Below, piece after piece: positions 1 to 6,831 of a stretch of 18,810 bases of DNA. The translations under genes and the position numbers were made by a program. The stretch comes from JAXGQD01 sp964574395. Its GTDB lineage: Bacteria; Bacillota; Clostridia; Saccharofermentanales; Fastidiosipilaceae. The stretch is taken from positions 1 to 18,810 of the forward strand of contig CAZNNL010000039.1 of the NCBI GenBank assembly GCA_964574395.1, written 5' to 3'. Below the pieces are notes generated by a model. It did not search any database, was not told where the DNA came from, and saw only the letters and a list, made by a program, of their open reading frames with translations. How positions within the stretch are numbered: the stretch's first letter is position 1; each line of letters starts with the position of its first letter.

Positions 1-58
1 CATTCTACATACTTCATATAAATAAAATATTATCATACATGAGTAGTGAAAGAGGTTT

Positions 59-92
59 AGGACGATTGCAGATGATGCAGCCGTCCTTTTTG
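59..92 (+). terminator. Rho-independent terminator of an upstream gene
   Basis: AGGACG (59-64) pairs with CGTCCT (82-87), with a smaller TGCA/TGCA stem inside, followed directly by a T run (88-91). It would end a plus-strand transcript entering from the left of the window. Its right half (GATGCAGCCGTCCTTTTTGT) also resembles the right half of the 75-bp palindromic units that start at 123, so it may instead be a decayed half unit. Confidence 0.55.
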
Positions 93-122
93 TAAGCACG
101 CTCGGCTCCGCAACCTGCCGTT

Positions 123-401
123 GGACAAAATTTCCGCCGCATCAAACAGCGGGCAGTTGGTGCTTGGCTTTGGCTTGATGCGCCGTCATTTTTGTCCGAA
201 TGCGAGTTGCAGCAGCCTTTGAGTGGACAAAATTTCCACCGCATCAAACAGCGGGCAGCTGACGCTTGGCCTTGGCTTGATGCGCCGTCATTTTTGTCCG
301 AATCAGGGACCCGGGAGCCGTTGAGTGGACAAAATTTCCGCCGCATCAAACAGTGGGTGGTTGGCGTTTGGACTCTGCTTGATGTGCCGTCATTTTTGTC
401 C
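123..401. repeat. Left array of three palindromic 75-bp repeat units
   Basis: Three units lie at 123-197, 225-299 and 327-401, separated by 27-nt spacers, giving an exact 102-bp period. Each unit begins GGACAAAA and ends TTTTTGTCC; its first and last 25 nt are imperfect inverted repeats (about 20 of 25 positions complementary), with about 25 nt between them. Inside that middle part AGCG and CGCT (or TGCT) can form an apical hairpin. The two spacers differ from each other. The last unit carries the variant GATGTGCC and is followed by CAATCCCGAGAACC (401-414). Both strands are open through the array, but the predicted peptides simply follow the repeat, so I treat it as non-coding. No transposase is visible. 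Confidence 0.9.
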
Positions 402-445
402 AATCCCGAGAACCGCAACCAAACCTCAGACCCAGACCCAACTCT

Positions 446-1315
446 TTACCATTGTTCGTTAGTGTTTTGACGCTTGGGCTTTGAAGGCAACCGCTCAGCA
501 ATTCTATTCATTGCGGTGTCGTACTTTTGAGTACGAATCCGATACCTTTTGCCGAATGTCTCCATGATGTCTTTGAATAGTTGCTTCCTCATATGCGGAT
601 TATAGAGTTGCAATTTTGAGATTGGAATGATGAAATAACCCATCTGGCGAAGAGCAGTAGTTCGTGCATTATCAAAACTCATGGCACTTTCTGTTTCGTG
701 TAAACCGCTCTGATATTCAATGCCAATCATCAGCTCTGGAAAAGCATAATCTATGAAACAGTTTTCTTGGTTGAGCGCGATTTTGCCATCATGATTAAGC
801 TTGATTTTATAGTTAAAAATTCCCCCGCTTAAACCAAGCCCTCCCAGATGATTGGGCAAACCAATAAACAAATGCACAAAGACTTCCATAACGGACGCAG
901 CCCCTTCTTTCACATAGCGCAGCGCCCTAAGAGCCTTTTTACGACCAGGGATAAAAGCTGCAGCTTCGACAAATGCCTGTAATTTTTTTATGTCGATGTA
1001 AGTGTAGTTTTGAGTAGCAATGGGTCGCGAACATAAAAGACAGCCTAATAAAATCAGCTCAATCATATCAAGCTCGTTAGCCAGTTGAACAAACATCAAG
1101 TATGGGGAGACTGCACCGTGTCTGTCATCTAATGCATCAGGCGGTAGCTTTTTCGTGCATAGATAGGTTCTCCCTTCTGAATTAAAAAACCTGTCTTTAG
1201 GATTAAGCACTAAATAAGCTGGTGTTTCAAGCTTTGCAATATTCTCGGCAAAAATGCTGTTAAGCACCGAGATGTTCCAATATTCGAGGGCTGAAAAATG
1301 GGATAAATGTTGCAT
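446..1315 (-). CDS. Endonuclease-fold protein (DUF559/Vsr-like C-terminal domain)
   Basis: A 289-residue protein of uncertain role. The C-terminal part resembles the DUF559/very-short-patch-repair-like endonuclease fold: Asp189 in FIDYAFPEL, Glu200 in IGIEYQSGLHE, Asp215 in FDNARTTALRQMGY, then the strand FIIPI. This matches the family pattern D-x(n)-E-x-[DQ]-G followed by an RD..R..AL..GW-like helix; Gln202 stands where many members have Asp or Lys. The N-terminal half (LSHFSALEYWNI onward) and the middle segment MEVFVHLFIGLPNHLGGLGL resemble architectures I recall from Coriobacteriia hypothetical proteins, some of them described as AbiEi-antitoxin-like. No clear Shine-Dalgarno sequence precedes the ATG. 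The gene stands alone between two palindromic repeat arrays, which suggests an accessory or mobile unit. Nuclease activity is inferred only. Confidence 0.7.
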   Translation of the reverse strand: MQHLSHFSALEYWNISVLNSIFAENIAKLETPAYLVLNPKDRFFNSEGRTYLCTKKLPPDALDDRHGAVSPYLMFVQLANELDMIELILLGCLLCSRPIATQNYTYIDIKKLQAFVEAAAFIPGRKKALRALRYVKEGAASVMEVFVHLFIGLPNHLGGLGLSGGIFNYKIKLNHDGKIALNQENCFIDYAFPELMIGIEYQSGLHETESAMSFDNARTTALRQMGYFIIPISKLQLYNPHMRKQLFKDIMETFGKRYRIRTQKYDTAMNRIAERLPSKPKRQNTNEQW

Positions 1316-1454
1316 GGCAAAATGCTATCTCACTAGCAAGCGTTTTTGAAAAGAATCTTTCGACAAAAGTTCGCAAAGTTTACTATTTGCTTCCTAAATT
1401 ATTCACTAGCTTGTTTGTAACCCATGCTAGAGACGGATTTGATAGATTTCAATT

Positions 1455-1760
1455 GGACAAAATTTCCGCCGCATCAAACAACGGGTGGTTGGCGCTTGGT
1501 CTTGGCTTGATGCGCTGTCATTATTGTCCAAACCGGAGCCCGAAACGCCGTTAAGAGGACAAAATTTCCACCGCATCAAACACAGGTGGTTGGCGTCTGG
1601 TCTTGGCTTGATGCGCTGTCATTATTGTCCAAACCGGAGCCCGAAACGCCGTTAAGAGGACAAAATTTCCGCCGCATCAAACGCAGGTCAGTTAGCGCTT
1701 GGAATCAGCTTGATGTGCCGTCATTATTGTCCAATCCCGAGAACCCCAATCCCGAGAACC
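1455..1760. repeat. Right array of three palindromic repeat units plus tail
   Basis: Units lie at 1455-1529, 1557-1630 and 1658-1732, with periods of 102 and 101 bp. The two 27-nt spacers (1530-1556 and 1631-1657) are identical, unlike those in the left array. All units here end CATTATTGTCC, where all left units end CATTTTTGTCC. The first two have GCGCTGTC where the left array has GCGCCGTC, while the last unit has the same GATGTGCC variant as the last left unit. The last unit is followed by the same CAATCCCGAGAACC tail, here in two copies (1732-1745 and 1747-1760), then a C-rich stretch to about 1800. The two arrays are therefore homologous as whole ordered blocks. Confidence 0.9.
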
Positions 1761-1818
1761 GCAACCAATCCCAAACCACCCCCAACACCGCCCCAACCCG
1801 CTCTCACGCAGAATCACG

Positions 1819-1824
1819 TATAAT
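1819..1824 (+). promoter_or_regulatory. Possible -10 box for the oxidoreductase gene
   Basis: A perfect TATAAT lies 80 bp upstream of the chosen ATG and just after the C-rich tail of the right repeat array. No good -35 hexamer is seen at 16-18 bp, so this is a weak call. If used, the transcript excludes the repeat array, which supports the start at 1904. Confidence 0.35.
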
Positions 1825-1903
1825 GAAGACGCAACACGCAGCGCATGTAAAAACACAAAGCAGAAAAGAATCAGCACTTAATAAATTTAGCGAGGGGATA
1901 AGC

Positions 1904-2860
1904 ATGAAAAAACTACGTTACGGTATCGTCAGCACCGCAGACATTACCTCCCGCATGATTGGTGCCATAAAAGCATCCCAAGATTCCGAGGTCGTCGCAA
2001 TTTCTTCACGCAGTTTGGAAAAAGCACAGGCGCATGCCGAGCGCTTTAATATACCAAAGGCTTACGGTAGCACACTGGAAATGCTTGCAGATCCGGAGGT
2101 GGATATTGCCTACATCGCTTTGCCTAATGTTATGCATTACGAAGCGGCGAAAACGGCGCTGGAGCACGGCAAACATGTGCTTTGCGAAAAGCCGTTTGTC
2201 CTACATAAACAGCATGCTATAGAATTATTCGCCTTAGCTAAATCCAAAAATCTTTTCCTCATGGAAGCCCAAAAATCCGTTTTTCTTCCTACCACGCAAT
2301 ATCTCAAAGAGGCCATTACCGACAAGCGCTTTGGCCCGCTGCAACGCATTAGTATGGATTCGCAGTTTTACGGGCGCCTTCCCGAACGTCATTGGATGAA
2401 TGAAGCGAATCAAGGTGGTGCACTCATTCCATCTGGTTCGTACACCCTAGAATTCTTGTCGTTTCTTTTTGATGCCGAAGCCGAGCAGCTCGCGTACCTC
2501 ATCAACCGAAATGCAATCGGCATGATTGACGAAGTGCACTTCCAGATGCGCTATCCTGGGGACTGCCTTGTCCATGCCTGCATCAGCACACGCACGCCTT
2601 CTGACAATGTTTCGCGTTTCTATTTTGAAAAGGCTCAAGTCGAGATTCCCAACCACTGGAAGGCCCGTCAAATTATCGTCAAGCCTTGGCCTAAACACGA
2701 GCCTGAAATCCTAGAGTTTCCGGTCGAATACGAGATGGTTTACGAGGTTGATCACGTCTACGATTGTATTATTAATGGCAAAACCACCTCACCCATCATG
2801 ACCCCAGAACGAAGCATTTACTGCGTCGAAATCGTCGAAAAAATACAAGCGTCGGACTAA
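1904..2860 (+). CDS. Gfo/Idh/MocA family NAD(P)-dependent oxidoreductase
   Basis: A 318-residue dehydrogenase, probably cytoplasmic, acting on a sugar, inositol or related polyol; the substrate is not readable from the sequence. The N-terminal Rossmann segment is LRYGIVSTADIT (a GxxxxA variant of the nucleotide loop, residues 5-15). The family signature CEKPF with the conserved lysine is at 94-98. The C-terminal part has the family's second-domain pattern GGALIPSGSYTLEFL. I place the start at 1904 because GAGGGG lies 7 nt upstream and the protein then begins exactly where the family does; the open frame continues back to 1586 only through the palindromic repeat array. It is a single-gene unit ending in a bidirectional terminator shared with hppA. 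Confidence 0.9.
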   Translation: MKKLRYGIVSTADITSRMIGAIKASQDSEVVAISSRSLEKAQAHAERFNIPKAYGSTLEMLADPEVDIAYIALPNVMHYEAAKTALEHGKHVLCEKPFVLHKQHAIELFALAKSKNLFLMEAQKSVFLPTTQYLKEAITDKRFGPLQRISMDSQFYGRLPERHWMNEANQGGALIPSGSYTLEFLSFLFDAEAEQLAYLINRNAIGMIDEVHFQMRYPGDCLVHACISTRTPSDNVSRFYFEKAQVEIPNHWKARQIIVKPWPKHEPEILEFPVEYEMVYEVDHVYDCIINGKTTSPIMTPERSIYCVEIVEKIQASD

Positions 2861-2886
2861 GTTTCCTTAAGCCGACGCTTTGTATT
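2842..2886. terminator. Bidirectional terminator between the oxidoreductase gene and hppA
   Basis: The inverted repeat AATACAAGCGTCGG...CCGACGCTTTGTATT (core GCGTCGG/CCGACGC) overlaps the oxidoreductase stop codon. Read on the minus strand, the stem is followed by a run of six T, so it is a good terminator for hppA. On the plus strand the tail (TTTGTATT) is weaker but usable. Confidence 0.8.
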
Positions 2887-2907
2887 AACGTGACACAGTC
2901 GCTCTAA

Positions 2908-4956
2908 TTAACCGAGCAAAGAATACAGGGCGAACAAGCTAGCACACATGGAAGATACCAAAGACACAACCGTAATCTGCGTGTTGATGGATGGACCGGC
3001 TGTATCTTTAAACGGATCGCCAACCGTATCGCCGATTACCCCTGCTTTGTGAGCATCGGAACCTTTGCCACCAAAGTGTCCTGATTCGATATATTTCTTA
3101 GCATTATCCCACATGCCTCCGGAATTAGACATCAATAGGGCGAGCAGAATTCCGCTCATAATATTTCCAGCTAAGAAACCACCAATGGCCTGTACACCAC
3201 CGATAAAGCCAACGACTAAAGTAACAATAATCGCCATCAGACCAGCAGGCAAAAGCTCCTTCAAAGCCCCCACCGTAGCGATATCGATACAACGGTTGTA
3301 ATCTGGTGATACACCTTCTTGTCCTTCTTTCAAGCCAGGAATTTCATCAAATTGTCGATGTATTTCGGCAACCATTCTAATAGCATTGCGATCGACACCC
3401 ATCATCAACAAAGCGGAGAATACCGCAGGAACCGCGACACCAACAATCATCCCAAAGAAGACCAGGGGGTCAAGTATGGCGAAGTCTGCCGGTTTCCCTA
3501 AACCTACTAAAATTTCTTGATACGCCGCGAGCAAAGCGATGACGGTTAAACCTGCCGCACCAATGGAGAAACCCTTAGTAATGGCTTTAGCAGTGTTACC
3601 TGCAGAGTCGAGTTGGTCTGTTATTTCCAAAACTTCGTCGCCCAAGGAGCCCATCTCTGCGAGACCACGCGCGTTATCAACGATTGGTCCATACGCATCA
3701 TTGGAGGTAATCATGCCAACGATGGAAAGCATACCTACCGCTGAAAGTGCGATTCCGTATAGCGCATAGCCAGGACCAAGTGGCGCTGTAATCATGTAGG
3801 AAGCGAGTGCCGCGGCCCCAATCCCAATGAGAGCAGGGAAGACGGATAGCAAACCGTAAGAAAAACCCGAGATGATGGTGAAGGCAGGGCCGCTTTGGCT
3901 TGCTTTTGCCACATGGATGACCGGCTTGCCCTCATCTGAAGTGAAAAGTTCTGAAGTAAATCCAATGATAGTGCCGGCGGCGAGACCAATCATGGCTGCG
4001 CCCCAGAGGCGGATTTCAAAGCCGACTAAAAGTGTCGCTGCTAAAGTGAAAATGAAAAACAGTGCCGTCGTTAGATAGGTGCCACGGTTGAGGGCTTTGC
4101 CAGGATGATGCCCTTCCTTCACGCTCGAAGTCAGTACCCCGATAATAGAGGCGAGCAGACCGAGCGCGCCGAGACAGAAAACGAAGTTTATTTGACCTAG
4201 AGGATAGGCAAGAATGAGAGCAGCCGCGATAGAAGCGATGTTTGAATCAAACAAATCAGCACCCATGCCAGCGACGTCACCCACGTTATCACCTACGTTA
4301 TCGGCAATGACGGCGGGGTTGCGAGGGTCGTCTTCAGGGATGCCCAGTTCAACTTTTCCGGTCAGGTCGGCTGCAATGTCAGCGGTTTTGGTGAAAATTC
4401 CTCCTCCTGCTTTGGCAAAAAGAGCCAAGGAACTCGCTCCAAAACTAAATGTCAAAACCATATCGGGGCGATCCGGAAGCAGTAAGTACAAAATTGAAGC
4501 TCCTAGAAGACCGGTGCCCACTACCGCCATGCCCATTACGGCCCCGCCTCGGAAGCCTGCCATATAGGCTTTTGAGATGCCTTCTTTGGCTGCTGAGGCA
4601 GATTTTACATTGGCAATTGTGGCGATACTCATGCCAAGTACGCCTGCCAGTGCGGAAAGGACACCACCTGAGATGTAGATGAGCGCCATGAGGAGGTTGT
4701 TGGTGATGTTGCCGTTTTGCCAAATGGGTGGAAAAAAGAGGAAAATGAGAACAGCAACGGCGCCGATAAATTTGGCCAAGATTTTATATTCAATCTTTAG
4801 AAAAGAAAAAGCTCCTGCTCGGATGAGTTTTCCCCAATGCGAGATAGAGCCCTCGGCAGTTGTCATGTTTTTTACATAAGCATAAAAATAGGCTGCTACG
4901 ATCAGAGATAGCAAAGAAACCGCAATCGCGATGACTGGCCAGAGATAAGGTGACAT
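2908..4956 (-). CDS. hppA: Membrane-bound proton-translocating pyrophosphatase
   Basis: A 682-residue polytopic membrane protein that hydrolyses cytoplasmic pyrophosphate and pumps ions outward. The length and repeated hydrophobic segments fit the roughly 16-helix family. Pyrophosphate/Mg-binding motifs are present: DLTGKVE (197-203), DNVGDNVGDVAGMGADLFDS (219-238) and, near the C-terminus, GDTVGDPFKDTAGPS. The potassium-determinant site reads GNTAKAIT (453-460): Lys457 and Thr460 occupy the positions where K+-dependent enzymes carry Ala and Gly, so this should be a K+-independent, proton-pumping type. TTAGGAGGG precedes the ATG and lies within the end of the upstream HbpS-like gene, which stops 2 bp before; the two are surely co-transcribed. 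The start is firm. Confidence 0.97.
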   Translation of the reverse strand: MSPYLWPVIAIAVSLLSLIVAAYFYAYVKNMTTAEGSISHWGKLIRAGAFSFLKIEYKILAKFIGAVAVLIFLFFPPIWQNGNITNNLLMALIYISGGVLSALAGVLGMSIATIANVKSASAAKEGISKAYMAGFRGGAVMGMAVVGTGLLGASILYLLLPDRPDMVLTFSFGASSLALFAKAGGGIFTKTADIAADLTGKVELGIPEDDPRNPAVIADNVGDNVGDVAGMGADLFDSNIASIAAALILAYPLGQINFVFCLGALGLLASIIGVLTSSVKEGHHPGKALNRGTYLTTALFFIFTLAATLLVGFEIRLWGAAMIGLAAGTIIGFTSELFTSDEGKPVIHVAKASQSGPAFTIISGFSYGLLSVFPALIGIGAAALASYMITAPLGPGYALYGIALSAVGMLSIVGMITSNDAYGPIVDNARGLAEMGSLGDEVLEITDQLDSAGNTAKAITKGFSIGAAGLTVIALLAAYQEILVGLGKPADFAILDPLVFFGMIVGVAVPAVFSALLMMGVDRNAIRMVAEIHRQFDEIPGLKEGQEGVSPDYNRCIDIATVGALKELLPAGLMAIIVTLVVGFIGGVQAIGGFLAGNIMSGILLALLMSNSGGMWDNAKKYIESGHFGGKGSDAHKAGVIGDTVGDPFKDTAGPSINTQITVVSLVSSMCASLFALYSLLG

Positions 4957-4958
4957 AC

Positions 4959-5369
4959 TTAAGCCCTCCTAAAATAGTCCACAGCTACCTGTGCAACTTC
5001 GGCGTCTTCTTCGGCTGAACCGCCACTCACGCCGATGCCACCGATTACAGTGTCGCCATCATGAAGTGGCAGACCACCGCCAAGTGTAACTAGGCGACCA
5101 TTGTGCGTGGTGTTCATGCCAAACAAATCAGCGCCGGGTTGAACGAGCGAGCCAAAGGTAGCGGTGGGCATGCGCAAAGCGACAACCGTAAAAGCCTTAT
5201 TGATTGCAATCTCAGTAGATACAATCAATGCGCCATCCATTTTGGCAAAAGCTATCAGCTCCCCACGCTCATCAGAAATAGCCACAACCATCCGATGTCC
5301 GCGCTCTTGGGCGGCTTTGAGACAAATACTTAAAAGCTCTTGGGCAAGATCTAAATTTATTCTTTTCAT
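4959..5369 (-). CDS. HbpS/GlcG-like heme-binding family protein (DUF336)
   Basis: A 136-residue protein of the GlcG/HbpS family, related to the C-terminal domain of PduO and often encoded beside diol or aldehyde catabolism genes. The family core is visible: VVAISDERGELIAFAKMDGA in the N-terminal half, then GGGLPLHDGDTVIGGIGVSGG at about 97-117 and EDAEVAQ. The start at 5369 is chosen because AGGAG lies 7 nt upstream; an in-frame ATG nine codons earlier has no ribosome binding site. It is the first gene of a two-gene unit with hppA and is divergent from a class II aldolase gene. Members of this family are often found near aldolases, so a role in the aldolase pathway is plausible; heme binding is not shown here. 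Confidence 0.85.
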   Translation of the reverse strand: MKRINLDLAQELLSICLKAAQERGHRMVVAISDERGELIAFAKMDGALIVSTEIAINKAFTVVALRMPTATFGSLVQPGADLFGMNTTHNGRLVTLGGGLPLHDGDTVIGGIGVSGGSAEEDAEVAQVAVDYFRRA

Positions 5370-5471
5370 TTGCACTCTCCTTACAATCGATAGCAATATA
5401 TAGAGTATAATAAAACTATACGTAAACTACCACTGAAGACATAGTTATGACATGCTTGGAGGAAATCTACT
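5370..5471. promoter_or_regulatory. Divergent promoter region, HbpS-like gene / aldolase
   Basis: This AT-rich 102-bp gap holds signals for both directions. On the plus strand TATAAT is at 5406-5411 with TTACAA 19 bp upstream. On the minus strand TTTACG and TATATA are 18 bp apart in the same stretch. The two promoters would overlap, so one regulator could control both units. Spacings are not ideal. Confidence 0.4.
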
Positions 5472-6761
5472 ATGCGTTTTGACCTGATGCACCCCGCCGA
5501 CCAGCTGGTTCTGATGATGAACCGTATCTACTATCGTGGCATGACGACGACTTCGGGTGGCAACCTTTCCATAAAAGATGAACACGGCGTGGTGTGGATT
5601 ACACCAAGTGGCATCGACAAGGGTAGCCTGACACGCGACGACATCATGCGCATCGATCCGGATGGCACGATAAATGGTAGGCATAAACCATCGATTGAAT
5701 ATCCTTTCCATTTGAATATATATAAAATGCGCCCCGATTTAAATGCGGTGGTGCATGCGCATTCACCTGGTTTGGTGGCGTTTAGTATCGCGAGGAAGGC
5801 ACCGAGTGTGAGGCTTTTGCCAAACGTAAAAGAAATTTGTGGAGAAATTTCCATCGCCGATTACGCCTTGCCTGGTTCGGCAACACTTGGCGACAACATC
5901 GGCCAAGAATTCCAAAAAGGTTTTTCAACCGTCATCCTCGAAAATCATGGCGTTAGCATTGGGTCCTCCTCGATTTGGCAGGCCTTCATGATGTTCGAAA
6001 CGCTCGAAACGTCTGCACTTCTGGAAATCAATGCCAGAAAACTTGGACAAATTAATGAGTTAAGCGACGAAACATTGGCGAAAATGGAAATCAAAGACCG
6101 CGTCACACTCGACGAATTCATCCCCGCCTTCCACAGCAGCGAAGAAAATGCCGCGCGCCGCGACCTCATCAAGTTGATTCATCGTTCCTATGCGCAGCGC
6201 CTTTTCACCAGCACGCAAGGCACGTATTCTGTGCGTCTTTCGGACGGCAGTTTCCTGATTACACCTTATGGGTTGGACCGCAGTTATCTCGACATAGAGG
6301 ATCTCGTTCTCATTAAAGATAATTATAAAGAGGCTGGCAAAAGGCCTTCACGCTCCGTCAACCTCCACGCAGAAATCTACCGCCAGCACCCTGATATCAA
6401 CTCCGTGCTGATTGCCCACCCCGAAAATATTATGGCTTTTGCCGTGACGGATCAGATCTTTGACCCCAAAACCATCCCCGAAAGTTACATCTCGCTGATG
6501 GAAATCAAAAAAATCCCCTTTGGTCAAAGCTTCTTGGACGTGAAAGGTACGGCTCAACTATTCAATAAGCGCACCCCTGTTTTGATTAGCGAAAACGACT
6601 GCATCATCGTTACAGGCAACTCGCTTCTGAATGCCTTTGATCGTTTGGAAGTTTCGGAATTTACCGCGAAATCTATTATCCAATCCGCTGATTTAGGCGA
6701 GATTGTCCACATCGATGCACAAGACATCGTTGACATAGACGAGCTCTTTAAACTCAATTAG
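5472..6761 (+). CDS. Tandem class II aldolase/adducin-domain protein
   Basis: A 429-residue protein made of two class II aldolase/adducin domains (about 5-205 and 225-425). Domain 1 has the active-site set of fuculose/rhamnulose-phosphate aldolases: SGGN (28-31), the catalytic-type Glu76 in PSIEYPFH, zinc ligands His95 and His97 in VHAHSPG, and His159 in ENHG. In domain 2 the equivalent positions are Ser295, Ile314 (His316 is kept) and Asp376, so it has lost the acidic residue and two zinc ligands and is probably structural or regulatory. GGAGG lies 10 nt upstream of the ATG. The normal family length is about 210-260 residues, so this is a duplication. It likely cleaves or decarboxylates a phosphorylated sugar-type substrate; which one is not known. 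Confidence 0.88.
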   Translation: MRFDLMHPADQLVLMMNRIYYRGMTTTSGGNLSIKDEHGVVWITPSGIDKGSLTRDDIMRIDPDGTINGRHKPSIEYPFHLNIYKMRPDLNAVVHAHSPGLVAFSIARKAPSVRLLPNVKEICGEISIADYALPGSATLGDNIGQEFQKGFSTVILENHGVSIGSSSIWQAFMMFETLETSALLEINARKLGQINELSDETLAKMEIKDRVTLDEFIPAFHSSEENAARRDLIKLIHRSYAQRLFTSTQGTYSVRLSDGSFLITPYGLDRSYLDIEDLVLIKDNYKEAGKRPSRSVNLHAEIYRQHPDINSVLIAHPENIMAFAVTDQIFDPKTIPESYISLMEIKKIPFGQSFLDVKGTAQLFNKRTPVLISENDCIIVTGNSLLNAFDRLEVSEFTAKSIIQSADLGEIVHIDAQDIVDIDELFKLN

Positions 6762-6831
6762 AAAATTATTATTGGCAAAACGCATACAAAGAAACAACGG
6801 AGGAACATAAACACAGAAAGCAGGTGATAAT

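Noticed and set aside
14..470. Two open frames across the left repeat array (one on each strand)
   Set aside because: Their peptides simply follow the 102-bp period (34 codons), have no ribosome binding site and match no family; the palindromic DNA explains the openness.
123..1732. CRISPR array
   Set aside because: Units are 75 bp and internally palindromic, the right-array spacers are identical, and there are no cas genes.
1586..1903. N-terminal extension of the oxidoreductase back to 1586
   Set aside because: It would translate the palindromic array; the family N-terminus and a good ribosome binding site fall at 1904.
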